Positions 8,427 through 15,757 are shown, counted from the stretch's first letter. The stretch is DNA of 21,312 nucleotides from Alistipes sp. CAG:831 (GCA_000432775.1 HF990403.1:1-21312); one strand, 5' to 3'. Made by a program: numbers and translations. Notes: generated by a model not told the origin, from the sequence alone.

Positions 8427-9986
8427 TCAGCAGTCCACTTTCTCCAGAAGCGCCACATTCTCCACATGAGTGGTGTGCGGGAACATGTCCACCGGCCTGA
8501 TCCTGACCAGCCGGTACGCTCCACCGGAGGTGAGCATGGCGAGGTCGCGGGCCTGGGTAGCCGGATTGCAGCTTACGTACACGATCTTCCGCGCCCCGGT
8601 TCCGAGCAGCACCTCGATGACCGAAGGGTGTACCCCGGCCCTGGGCGGGTCGAGTATCACCACGTCCGGCGAGGCTCCCTGGGCGGCCACGAACTCCGGA
8701 GTGAGGATGTCCTTCATGTCCCCGGCGTAGAAGCGGCAGTTGTCGATGCCGTTGATTTGCGCATTGACCTTGGCGTCGGCGATGGCCTCGGGCATGTATT
8801 CCACACCCACCACGGAAGCCACGCTCCGGGCCACGAACAGGGCTATCGTGCCGGTGCCGGTATAGAGGTCGTAGACGTGCTCTCCGCCCTGGAAGTCAGC
8901 GAACTCCCGCACTACGGAGTAGAGTCTGTAGGCCTGCAGCGGATTGGTCTGATAGAAGGATTTCGGCCCGATCTTGAACCGCAGCCCCTCCATCTCCTCG
9001 TAGATGGCATCCTCGCCACGCGCATTCAGGATATCCTGGTCGTTGATGGCGTCGTTCATCCTCCCGTTGTACAGATAGTTCAGCGACTTGATCTGGGGAA
9101 AACGCTCCATCAGCACGTCGAAGAGCTTCTCTGCCTCGGCGTCGCAGTCCTCCGGCCGGAACCCGCAGCGCAGTTTGCCGAGCCTCGGCGGACGGGCCCC
9201 GAACATGACGGTCAGCATGACCTCCCCGCGCAGGTTGGTACGGATGATGATATTGCGCAGGAATCCGGTCTGCTCCCGGATGTTGAAGAATGGCAGCCCG
9301 TGCACGATGGCGTACTGCCGGATGAAGTTGCGTATCTCGTTGGAAGGCTCCGGCTGCAGCCAGCAGTGCCTGATATCCAGTATTTTGTCAAATGCCTTGG
9401 AAATGTGGAATCCGAGGGCGAATCCGGCGGGATTGCCGTTGACGGACGAGTATCCTCCGCGCAGGTGCCGGGGGAATACTCCTCCCTCGAACTCCGATGG
9501 GTCGAGAGGGACAGGGGGATCGAACACCGTCGAGGGGTCCTCGCCGCTGAGCAGCCACCTCCGGTCGGAGAAGGTGAATTCCAGCTTGTTGCGGTACTCC
9601 GTAGTGCGCTCCGAGGGCAGGATGGGCAGCACTTCCACCTGATCCATGGGCAGATGCCCGATGCGGGAGAACTGGTCCACGACCTGCTGCTGCTTGTACT
9701 TGAGCTGCAGGTGATAGGGGAGTTCCTGCCAGGCGCAGCCCCCGCAGTCCTTGTAATGTTCGCAGAATGGCTCCACCCGGTCAGGCGAGGGCTGCTCGAT
9801 TTCGACCAGCGTACCCTCGAAGTACTTCTCCCGGCGCTTGTCGATCCGCACGGCCACGACATCCCCCGGCACGGCATTGGACACGAACACGACCTTCCCG
9901 TCAATATGCGCAATCGCCCTTCCCTCAGCGCCGACGGATTCCACGGTCACACCGCGGACAATCTCTTTTTCTTTCTTTCTGCTCAT
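8427..9986 (-). CDS. rlmD: 23S rRNA (uracil-C5)-methyltransferase, RlmD/RumA type
   Basis: Using the ATG at 9986 the product is 519 residues. An N-terminal TRAM RNA-binding domain (about 5-65) is followed by iron-sulphur ligands C75, C81 and C84 in FCEHYKDCGGC, with a likely fourth at C208. The SAM-binding segment YDLYTGTGTIALF, the DPPRAGVHPSV motif, the nucleophile Cys in YVSCNPAT (C473) and the general-base Glu in HTTHVENVALLEK are all present. It methylates a uridine in 23S rRNA (U1939 in E. coli); some Bacteroidota paralogues may target another uridine. The frame stays open to an ATG at 10028, but a strong promoter lies at 10004-10034, so that start would be upstream of transcription. 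It leads the operon with the beta-lactamase and mnmE. Confidence 0.93.
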   Translation of the reverse strand: MSRKKEKEIVRGVTVESVGAEGRAIAHIDGKVVFVSNAVPGDVVAVRIDKRREKYFEGTLVEIEQPSPDRVEPFCEHYKDCGGCAWQELPYHLQLKYKQQQVVDQFSRIGHLPMDQVEVLPILPSERTTEYRNKLEFTFSDRRWLLSGEDPSTVFDPPVPLDPSEFEGGVFPRHLRGGYSSVNGNPAGFALGFHISKAFDKILDIRHCWLQPEPSNEIRNFIRQYAIVHGLPFFNIREQTGFLRNIIIRTNLRGEVMLTVMFGARPPRLGKLRCGFRPEDCDAEAEKLFDVLMERFPQIKSLNYLYNGRMNDAINDQDILNARGEDAIYEEMEGLRFKIGPKSFYQTNPLQAYRLYSVVREFADFQGGEHVYDLYTGTGTIALFVARSVASVVGVEYMPEAIADAKVNAQINGIDNCRFYAGDMKDILTPEFVAAQGASPDVVILDPPRAGVHPSVIEVLLGTGARKIVYVSCNPATQARDLAMLTSGGAYRLVRIRPVDMFPHTTHVENVALLEKVDC

Positions 9987-10003
9987 AAATTGAAAATGGA
10001 ATG

Positions 10004-10034
10004 CAAATATACGCAGAAGCCTCGGCATAGCAAA
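10004..10034 (-). promoter_or_regulatory. Bacteroidota-type promoter of the rlmD-bla-mnmE operon
   Basis: On the minus strand there is a perfect TATATTTG -7 box (10004-10011) with a TTTG -33 element (10031-10034) and a 19-base spacer. Transcription would begin around 9997, about ten bases before the rlmD ATG at 9986, which decides that start over the upstream in-frame ATG. Confidence 0.75.
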
Positions 10035-10053
10035 TTAATTTACTCTGCCGAGG
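10020..10053. repeat. 8-bp inverted repeat around the rlmD -33 box
   Basis: CCTCGGCA (10020-10027) and TGCCGAGG (10046-10053) are perfect inverted copies separated by 18 bases; the -33 TTTG of the rlmD promoter lies between them. It may be an operator, or a hairpin in any read-through RNA. There is no T-run on either side, so it is not a standard terminator. Confidence 0.5.
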
Positions 10054-10205
10054 TGCCACAGTATATGTGCTAGGGAGGGTTAAATCCTGAAAATTTAAAA
10101 TTTTTGAAAAATTTTTTTTGAAATTGATAACATTTCGCCGTTTTCTTGTATAATTAGCAACATCGTAGCAGATACGCTATTTTGTTCTCGCAGCAGCCCT
10201 GCCCG
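10054..10205. other. Gene-free AT-rich spacer
   Basis: Between the rlmD promoter and the plus-strand promoter I see no coding frame with support. An AT-only inverted repeat (AAAATTTTT at 10097-10105, AAAAATTTT at 10107-10115, one-base centre) is followed by four more T; it lacks a GC stem, so terminator function is doubtful. The patch probably marks the edge of the accessory block. Confidence 0.4.
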
Positions 10206-10238
10206 TTTGCGTGGGGTGAGAAATAAGGTATATATTTG
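10206..10238 (+). promoter_or_regulatory. Bacteroidota-type promoter for the structured RNA / downstream genes
   Basis: TTTG at 10206-10209 and TATATTTG at 10231-10238 with a 21-base spacer match the -33/-7 consensus. Transcription is expected near 10245, about ten bases before the large hairpin at 10254 and about 260 bases before the first downstream ATG. Confidence 0.7.
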
Positions 10239-10253
10239 TACTTAAATATTGGA

Positions 10254-10438
10254 TGGAACACGGAAGTGTTTGAACCTTATTCCTTTCAGACGAATCTGGT
10301 AAATTTTTCTTGGACGGGAATAAGTACCACCTCTCACTATGCTATATGGTGCAGAGGCTGTTGCTTATTTAGTCCAAAGGCTTTACCAGAGCCTGTCTGA
10401 AGAAATGGCAATGGCTCTCTGCACTTTCTTATGTTCCA
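10254..10438 (+). ncRNA. Large structured RNA (about 185-nt imperfect hairpin, 6S-like architecture)
   Basis: Eight collinear helices nest into one long hairpin: 10254-10260 with 10432-10438; 10262-10268 with 10422-10428; 10285-10291 with 10395-10401; 10295-10303 with 10382-10390 (nine perfect pairs); 10310-10315 with 10372-10377; 10319-10324 with 10364-10369; 10330-10334 with 10353-10357; 10335-10340 with 10346-10351. A five-base loop GCTAT closes it. A large asymmetric internal bubble (10269-10284 against 10402-10421) separates a closing stem from a long terminal stem. Several pairs are G-U on the plus strand, which favours a plus-strand RNA. A good promoter lies just upstream. Size, closing stem, central bubble and terminal stem resemble 6S RNA, the RNA-polymerase regulator; that identification is inference. 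Alternatives are a structured leader for the gene at 10505 or a degenerate inverted-repeat element. No clear terminator follows. Confidence 0.6.
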
Positions 10439-10504
10439 AATCAGCAACAAAGGGGAAGCCGAAAACCTTATCAAAGAGTAGGCAAAACTAATAACATAAG
10501 TATT

Positions 10505-10708
10505 ATGGCTTATTTGTTCAGATGCACAACAAAACAAAGCATTGGAGGAGGAAAAGTTCCCAAAGGAGTTACAATTCAAGTAGTAACACAGTACGATCGT
10601 CCACCGCAGACCAATGAATTACGCAATGCTATTAAGCAACAACTTGGAATTGAGGTAAAAGAGTCATTTTCGGCAAGTTATTTCAATATAGAAAAAGTAA
10701 GGAAGTAA
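10505..10708 (+). CDS. Small conserved-looking protein of unknown function
   Basis: This is a 67-residue basic, soluble protein (begins MAYLFRCTTKQS, then a glycine-rich turn GGGKVPKG and a strand TIQVVTQY). It has no signal peptide or membrane segment. The pattern suggests a small alpha/beta fold, but I do not recognise the family. It lies 67 bases after the structured RNA and 48 bases before the UDG-like gene, on the same strand, so it may share the promoter at 10206-10238. The frame begins at a clear ATG and has sensible codon use, so I consider it a real gene; function is unknown. Confidence 0.6.
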   Translation: MAYLFRCTTKQSIGGGKVPKGVTIQVVTQYDRPPQTNELRNAIKQQLGIEVKESFSASYFNIEKVRK

Positions 10709-10756
10709 TTATGCGGGACCAATGCATTATAATCGAAACAAATATTAAACATAACA

Positions 10757-11698
10757 ATGGAAACAATGCTTTATTATTCTACATTTTTGGATGACAAAGA
10801 GATTGCCGGCAGGATTTACGAAATGCTGGCGAATGACATTTTAGGCAAGGAACAATTGGAAAAAATCAAGTTACGTTACCATGATATGTCCCGTAACTTC
10901 TTCAAATATTCTAAAGACGAGGCGGAAAAATCAGGACATAAAGATTCAGTTTGGGAGTTCAGTCCGGGATTAGAGCCTTTTAAGCCTGCCGGATGGGAAC
11001 ATTGTTATGAAGACACTACAACAGTGCCCATACCCATAACTCACCCGGATTTTATTGACCTGACATTACGGGAGGTAAAAAGAGGTGCGATAGGTCTTGA
11101 TTTGCCTACATGGTTTAACTTGAGGAACAATGACAGACGTATCATGATAGTTGCGCAGGATCCTTTACGTAACAACAAGTGGTATTCCGACGTTGATATT
11201 CCTGAGGAAGATAGAAAAAATAAACCCGGAAGTAAAGAAGATTATGTATGTATTGATGCATTAGTGTCATCTCCGTTTGGACTGCATGGCAGAAGCTGGA
11301 GGGAAAACAAACGTGGAGGCGGCAGAATGGCGTTGCTTGTAGAAAAACTTATCAAGCACGGTTATGGTGTTTATCTTACCGATTGCAGGAAATATTTTGT
11401 ATACGATGCGTCGGAATCAGCGGAATATTCCAAAGGAAAGAAAGAAATATACAAAGCAATTCTATATAAAGAGATTGACATCGTCAATCCGAAAAGTATA
11501 GTGGCGTTGGGCAATCAAGCATACAGCTATTGTCATGAACTGATTGGTGATGATGCAAGATTGCTGTATGTGCCTCATTTCTCAGGAGCGGCAACATGGA
11601 AAGCGAAAGATTTTTTCAAAATACCCGGAACACAGAAAGTTTCGATAGAAGAACTTGCTGAAAAATATGCGGAATATATAATCAGAGAATATAAATAA
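10757..11698 (+). CDS. Uracil-DNA glycosylase superfamily-like protein
   Basis: The 313-residue product has the layout of a UDG-fold enzyme in its C-terminal two-thirds. RIMIVAQDP (128-136) resembles the catalytic GQDP motif of UDG. A segment SPFGLHG (172-178) corresponds to the base-binding region, VYLTDCRK (205-212) and SIVALGNQA (247-255) match core strands, and HFSGAAT (274-280) sits where UDGs have the HPS(G) motif. The first about 100 residues (mixed helical, ending in VPIPITHPDF) are family-specific. A role in DNA base-excision repair or in recognising modified DNA is inferred; the altered HPS motif means glycosylase activity is not certain. Neighbours are the 67-aa protein upstream and the decayed dprA-like gene downstream, whose own promoter starts in the 97-bp gap. 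GC content is lower than that of the core genes. Confidence 0.6.
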   Translation: METMLYYSTFLDDKEIAGRIYEMLANDILGKEQLEKIKLRYHDMSRNFFKYSKDEAEKSGHKDSVWEFSPGLEPFKPAGWEHCYEDTTTVPIPITHPDFIDLTLREVKRGAIGLDLPTWFNLRNNDRRIMIVAQDPLRNNKWYSDVDIPEEDRKNKPGSKEDYVCIDALVSSPFGLHGRSWRENKRGGGRMALLVEKLIKHGYGVYLTDCRKYFVYDASESAEYSKGKKEIYKAILYKEIDIVNPKSIVALGNQAYSYCHELIGDDARLLYVPHFSGAATWKAKDFFKIPGTQKVSIEELAEKYAEYIIREYK

Positions 11699-11763
11699 CG
11701 ACAAAAGTCGCTTATAAAATACGATTTTACAAAGATGTGTCATAAAATGGCATATCCGCGCCA

Positions 11764-11771
11764 TACTTTTG
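11764..11771 (+). promoter_or_regulatory. -7 box in front of the dprA remnant / RtcB-PrfH genes
   Basis: TACTTTTG fits TAnnTTTG and lies 25 bases before the ATG at 11796. No good TTTG -33 element is present. It probably was the promoter of the dprA-like gene and may now drive the downstream unknown-rtcB-prfH genes. Confidence 0.45.
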
Positions 11772-11795
11772 TGCTGTAATCATAAAGCATCATAT

Positions 11796-12205
11796 ATGAA
11801 TGAAGTAATGGTTGACAACAGTTGTAGTCCGAAGGATATTCTATGCCTGCAATATGTCGGAATCAAGCCGTCACGGATTATGACTTCCGGGCTTGACATC
11901 GTGCATCCGAAGGAAAACGCTCCTCTCCAACAGCGGATTTTGGAAAATGGAGGACTTATCCTGTCCGAGCAACCTTGGGGTGTGAAAGCCAATCCACAAG
12001 GCTCATCGCCCGCAACAGATTGCAGGCGGCGTTATCAAGTACTGTTATCTTGGCAGAATGTCCACAGAAAAGCGGCAGTAAGCATACCATGCGCTTTGCA
12101 CGCAAATATCACAAGAGATGTCTCGCGGTCTCATATCCTGAATACTCCTGCGTTAATGCGGGTAATGAATTATTAATCAATTCTAACCTTGCGAAAAGCA
12201 TTTAA
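11796..12205 (+). pseudogene. DprA-like (DNA-processing Smf family) gene remnant
   Basis: The first frame reads an N-terminal start (MNEVMVDNSCSPKDILC...), then jumps at about 11885 straight into the C-terminal part of the DprA Rossmann fold: SGLDIVHPKENAPL, then GGLILSEQPWG. Around 11995-12002 the reading continues only in another frame as LIARNRLQAALSS, with later KSGSKHTMRFA, motifs that match the RNRIIAGLS and KSGSLxTA segments of DprA. Thus the gene has lost its central region, including the GSR nucleotide-binding loop (an internal deletion of probably well over 100 codons), and has a one-base frameshift. It is not expected to make a working ssDNA-binding DprA. Its last stop (12203-12205) lies four bases before the ATG of the next gene, so it was probably an operon member. 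Confidence 0.75.
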
Positions 12206-12209
12206 TGAA

Positions 12210-12695
12210 ATGAAGAAAGTCTTGATATTTCCGGCACCTTTCCTTATAAAGAACCCGACCGCAGATCAACAAACTGAGTATATGATCTCCTTGCTGATGG
12301 AGGAAATGGCCATGGAAGGCATAGGCGATTTCATAGAGGTCAATACCCTGAACAAATCGGATTATCATGAAGAAATCCGCAAAATCATTGCTGAACGAAA
12401 ACCGGACTGGGTAATTGCCGCCGGAGAATCGGCTACGGCTTGTATCGGTCTTCATGGGATAAAAAAGATACTTGTCAATCCTATTGTCACTTTCGATGAT
12501 TTAAACAATGTCCCCGGATATGCCCGTCAGCACACCTACGGTTTCTTTGGCGCATTACCACAGCAGCAGAAAAGCTACGAATTATTTCAATCCGTCTACC
12601 CGAATGCGACTTGGTATGTCAATGCTCCTAATCTGAGCTTGATTGATATTAAAGATATCTCCATATTGATTATTAGTGATAAATCAAATGAGTAA
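12210..12695 (+). CDS. Unknown protein with possible alpha/beta-hydrolase-like fold, upstream of rtcB
   Basis: From the ATG at 12210 the product is 161 residues; the frame extends back to a TTG at 12189, but the sequence MKKVLIFPAPF is a natural start strand. It alternates strands and helices. KPDWVIAAGESATACIG followed by KKILVNPIV is reminiscent of the nucleophile-elbow and next strand of small YqiA/YcfP-type alpha/beta hydrolases, but the GxSxG is degenerate (GESAT), so hydrolase activity is uncertain. No signal peptide is seen. It starts four bases after the dprA remnant's stop and overlaps the rtcB start by eight bases, which ties it to the RtcB-PrfH module. Function is not known; the fold assignment is weak. 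Confidence 0.55.
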   Translation: MKKVLIFPAPFLIKNPTADQQTEYMISLLMEEMAMEGIGDFIEVNTLNKSDYHEEIRKIIAERKPDWVIAAGESATACIGLHGIKKILVNPIVTFDDLNNVPGYARQHTYGFFGALPQQQKSYELFQSVYPNATWYVNAPNLSLIDIKDISILIISDKSNE

Positions 12696-13899
12696 AAATA
12701 TGATAATCAAAGGACAATACACCTCGGCTGAGATATTCACCGAGAACATCGAGGATGCGGCACTTCAGTGGGTGAAGGCGCAATGCGAACATCCGGCATT
12801 CGAGGGTATCAGGATAGTGCAGATGCCCGATGTTCATGCAGGAAATTCGTGCAATGTAGGGACGGTGTACCGGATAGGGGCATATCTTAATCCCGACCAT
12901 GTGGGTGTGGACATCGGATGTACCATTTCCATGCACAGGCTATCTTCCGCAGTCGCTCCGGAAGATTTCGCCCTGCTTGACCACAGAATCCGTGAGGCCA
13001 TCCCGACCGGCATGGAGATTTGTGCGAAGAACAGCCTGAATGAAAAGGAACTGTTCCGCTTTCTTGACTCGCAATACCGGAAAGCACGGTCATCCGCTCC
13101 TGACCTGATTAACGAAGCGCCGCGCATAGATGCCCGTTTCGTTTCAGATTTCTGCCGCAAGATAAAGTTGCAGGAAGCGATATTCTATAAAAGTCTCGGC
13201 ACTCTCGGCGGAGGCAACCACTTCATTGAATACGGTGAGGACGAGCAAACGCATGAAGGATGGCTGACTATCCATTGCGGCTCCCGGAACGTGGGGGTAA
13301 AAGTGGCAAACCATTGGCACAACATCGCGCAGAATCCCAAGCGTGCGCAATTCGTCGGTTATCTGTGGGGAGATGCACTTAACGGCTATCTCTCCGATAT
13401 GGTCATTGCGCAGGCGTATGCCCTCTACAACCATCATATCATCCGTGACCGTATTTTCGCAATATTGAAAAAACTCTGCAAGGCCAAATGCCCGGAGTCT
13501 ATCTTCACCACGCACAACTACATTTCCGTATGCGGGGAATATCCCATGCTGCGCAAAGGAGCAGTTGAAGCCGCCGAACGAGAACGCTTCTGCCTGCCTT
13601 TCAACATGCGCGACGGTATCGCTGTCTGCGTGGGCAAAGGCAATCCCGAATGGAATTGTTCCGCTCCGCATGGAGCCGGACGCGCCATGTCGAGGAATGC
13701 CGCCAGGAAAAATATCGGGATGGAAGAGTTTGAAAAGTCCATGAACGGCATATTCTCCACCTCCGTCTGTTCTGGTACGCTCGACGAGTCGCCACAGGCA
13801 TACAAGCCGATGGAAGAGATATTGCGCCTGATTGAACCTACCGCAGAAGTCATCACTATGGTCAGACCCCGCTTAAACATTAAAGATATTCCCCAATGA
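12688..13899 (+). CDS. rtcB: RNA ligase RtcB (PrfH-associated type)
   Basis: The 403-residue enzyme (ATG at 12688; alternatives GTG 12676 and ATG 12700) has the RtcB active-site set: MPDVHAG...CNVG (46-58), GVDIGC with metal ligands D75 and C78, GGGNHFIE with H178, TIHCGSRNVG with H196, and APHGAGR with H328, the histidine that is guanylylated. RtcB joins 3'-phosphate or 2',3'-cyclic phosphate ends to 5'-OH using GTP and Mn2+. It overlaps prfH by four bases (ATGA, 13896-13899). Paired RtcB and PrfH are known to act together on ribosomes cleaved in the 16S decoding centre: PrfH frees the stalled peptide and RtcB reseals the RNA. No archease gene is nearby. All catalytic residues appear intact. 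Confidence 0.93.
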   Translation: MSKNMIIKGQYTSAEIFTENIEDAALQWVKAQCEHPAFEGIRIVQMPDVHAGNSCNVGTVYRIGAYLNPDHVGVDIGCTISMHRLSSAVAPEDFALLDHRIREAIPTGMEICAKNSLNEKELFRFLDSQYRKARSSAPDLINEAPRIDARFVSDFCRKIKLQEAIFYKSLGTLGGGNHFIEYGEDEQTHEGWLTIHCGSRNVGVKVANHWHNIAQNPKRAQFVGYLWGDALNGYLSDMVIAQAYALYNHHIIRDRIFAILKKLCKAKCPESIFTTHNYISVCGEYPMLRKGAVEAAERERFCLPFNMRDGIAVCVGKGNPEWNCSAPHGAGRAMSRNAARKNIGMEEFEKSMNGIFSTSVCSGTLDESPQAYKPMEEILRLIEPTAEVITMVRPRLNIKDIPQ

Positions 13900-14495
13900 A
13901 AAAGTATATACAGCTCACAGCCGGACGGGGCCCCGTGGAATGTGCCCGTGCCGTCACGCTGGTTGCCCGTGAACTGCTCAAGGACTTTCCGGATGCCGAG
14001 CTCGTGGAAAGCGAACCTCACAACACGGAGCCGGACTGTTATATGTCGATGCTGTTTCTTGCAGAAGTAGATCCGGCAAAGGAACAAGAGTGGAGCGGAA
14101 CGGTTCTCTGGCGTGCGGCATCAGACCGTTACCGTCCCGGCCATCCTCGCAGGAACTGGTTTGTCGGTGTGGAATTCATTGAACCCATCTCACTTCCGGA
14201 TGTGTCGGATAAAGACATTGTGTATGAAACAATGCGCTCGGGAGGACACGGAGGACAGAACGTAAACAAAGTGGAGACGGCTGTCCGTGCCACGCATCTG
14301 CCGACCGGAATTTCCGTCAAGTGCAGCAGCCAACGCTCGCAGTCGCAGAACAAAGAAAGGGCACGCAGCCTGCTTCTTCTGAAACTGCAGCAAAGAAAAG
14401 ACTCCGCTGCGGCATCTTTCCGTGCGTCCAAATGGGGCCGGCATACTGCACTTATGCGCGGGAATCCCGTGAAAACATTCTCGGGAGCATTATAA
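13896..14495 (+). CDS. prfH: Peptide chain release factor homologue PrfH
   Basis: This 199-residue protein has the class I release-factor catalytic domain with GGQ at residues 119-121 in SGGHGGQNVNKVET, followed by a basic C-terminal tail, but lacks the stop-codon-reading domain of RF1/RF2; the N-terminus (MKKYIQLTAGRGPVECARAV) is typical of PrfH. The length is full for the family. Hydrolysis of peptidyl-tRNA on stalled ribosomes damaged in the 16S decoding centre is the reported role, with repair by the upstream RtcB. The start codon overlaps the rtcB stop (ATGA), so the two are translationally coupled. It ends 33 bp before the stop of the convergent AAA ATPase gene. Confidence 0.93.
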   Translation: MKKYIQLTAGRGPVECARAVTLVARELLKDFPDAELVESEPHNTEPDCYMSMLFLAEVDPAKEQEWSGTVLWRAASDRYRPGHPRRNWFVGVEFIEPISLPDVSDKDIVYETMRSGGHGGQNVNKVETAVRATHLPTGISVKCSSQRSQSQNKERARSLLLLKLQQRKDSAAASFRASKWGRHTALMRGNPVKTFSGAL

Positions 14496-14528
14496 AATAT
14501 GCTAAGGGCGGCAACAGCCTAAGGTCAT

Positions 14529-15659
14529 TTACACGAAATCCAGATAATTTTCCCTGCTGACCACATGAAATTCAGCGTGCGGATATGCTTCTTGAAAAGC
14601 TTTTGGCACTGATGGAGTCCTGTTGCCCCATTTGAACTCCAATGCGGTCAGATTATCAGCAGACTCCTCGATAAGGTCAATCTCCTGTTTGTCGTAAGTA
14701 CGCCAGAAGTAGAATTCCTTGTGGAGTAAATCGTTAAAATTCGCTTTGCGCCGTTCTCCGATAATGTAGTTTTCCCATAGAGCACCTACATCCTGCCGGA
14801 TGGCCAGCGGTGAGAAGGCTCCGATGACGGCATTGCGTATGCCGTTGTCATAGAAGTACCATTTTCCGGCCTTTGTCACCTCCTTTCGCAGGTTGCGGGA
14901 ATAAGCCCCCATGCGGTAGACGACAAACACCTTTTCCAACAGATCCAGATATTTCTCAACGGTTGTCTTGCTCATACCCAGTTGTTTGCCCAACTCTTCG
15001 TATGATACCTCGCTGCCCAGCTGAAAAGCTATCAACCGCAGTAAATCACGCATCTTGCCTGAATTTTTCAACCCGTCGATAGCCAGAATATCCTTCAGGA
15101 GATAGGCGCCGACTATGTCACGCAGGTAATCTGTCTTGCGCTCGAAGCTGTCCATCATCACCACTTCCGGGTAAGAGCCGTAAATCAGTCGGGCTTCGAG
15201 GTTCCTGCGAGTCTCGATCGGTGTTTCCGTCTGTGCAATCTCTCGCTGCGAGAATGGTGTAAGGAGGAATTGTGTACTCCGGCCGACCAACGGTTCTCCG
15301 GCCTTGTTTAAAAGGTCGAATGAAGATGAGCCGCTTGCAAGGACGCTGATTCCAGGCACCTCGTCAACAATCAGTTTAAGAACACTGCCAATTTGCGGAA
15401 TATTCTGCGCCTCATCGATTGCCAGCAGATCGATACCCTCCAGCAGATGCCGGTAGTTGGCAACAGAGCGGTTCTCCAGCAGGGCCAGCGTATCGTAATC
15501 CTCCCCATTAAGCATCATTGTCCGGCCTGGGTAATCTTCCACTATCTTACGCATCATTACCGTTTTCCCGACACGGCGGGCACCAAATATCAGCACGGCT
15601 TTGTTAGGGGCAATACGCGCTTTAATTTGATCTTGAAGAATTCGATTTACAGTTTCCAT
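14529..15659 (-). CDS. AAA ATPase with DUF4143 C-terminal domain
   Basis: The 376-residue product has the AAA_14 plus DUF4143 arrangement common in gut Bacteroidota. Walker A is GARRVGKT (26-33), Walker B LLAIDEAQ (78-85), and a sensor-like SGSSSFDL follows. A winged-helix-like segment (SYEELGKQLGMSKTTVEKYLDLL) begins the DUF4143 part. The C-terminus carries QEIDLIEE...LEFKW, resembling a degenerate PD-(D/E)xK fold. Function of this large family is unknown, with roles proposed in DNA transactions or defence. It is a single-gene unit, convergent with prfH and with its own -7 box at 15680-15687. Genomes often carry many copies, so it need not be linked to the neighbours. Confidence 0.85.
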   Translation of the reverse strand: METVNRILQDQIKARIAPNKAVLIFGARRVGKTVMMRKIVEDYPGRTMMLNGEDYDTLALLENRSVANYRHLLEGIDLLAIDEAQNIPQIGSVLKLIVDEVPGISVLASGSSSFDLLNKAGEPLVGRSTQFLLTPFSQREIAQTETPIETRRNLEARLIYGSYPEVVMMDSFERKTDYLRDIVGAYLLKDILAIDGLKNSGKMRDLLRLIAFQLGSEVSYEELGKQLGMSKTTVEKYLDLLEKVFVVYRMGAYSRNLRKEVTKAGKWYFYDNGIRNAVIGAFSPLAIRQDVGALWENYIIGERRKANFNDLLHKEFYFWRTYDKQEIDLIEESADNLTALEFKWGNRTPSVPKAFQEAYPHAEFHVVSRENYLDFV

Positions 15660-15679
15660 GATTTAATCTTTTTCCTCTG

Positions 15680-15687
15680 CAAATATA
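15680..15687 (-). promoter_or_regulatory. -7 box of the AAA/DUF4143 gene
   Basis: On the minus strand TATATTTG is a perfect match to the Bacteroidota -7 box, 20 bases before the ATG at 15659. No TTTG -33 element is seen. A small inverted repeat, TACGT (15715-15719) with ACGTA (15725-15729), lies just upstream. Confidence 0.55.
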
Positions 15688-15757
15688 AAAATTATTCTCC
15701 TGACTGGCGAATTTTACGTAAAAAACGTACTCTCAACTGGAGATTTTTACAAAAATA

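Noticed and set aside
8466..10073. 535-codon open frame on the plus strand opposite rlmD
   Set aside because: It is antisense to a gene with all RlmD motifs; long antisense frames are common in GC-rich coding DNA, and its product shows no recognisable domain.
10097..10119. AT-only inverted repeat with T-run as a plus-strand terminator
   Set aside because: No plus-strand gene ends before it and the stem has no GC pairs; probably just AT-rich sequence.
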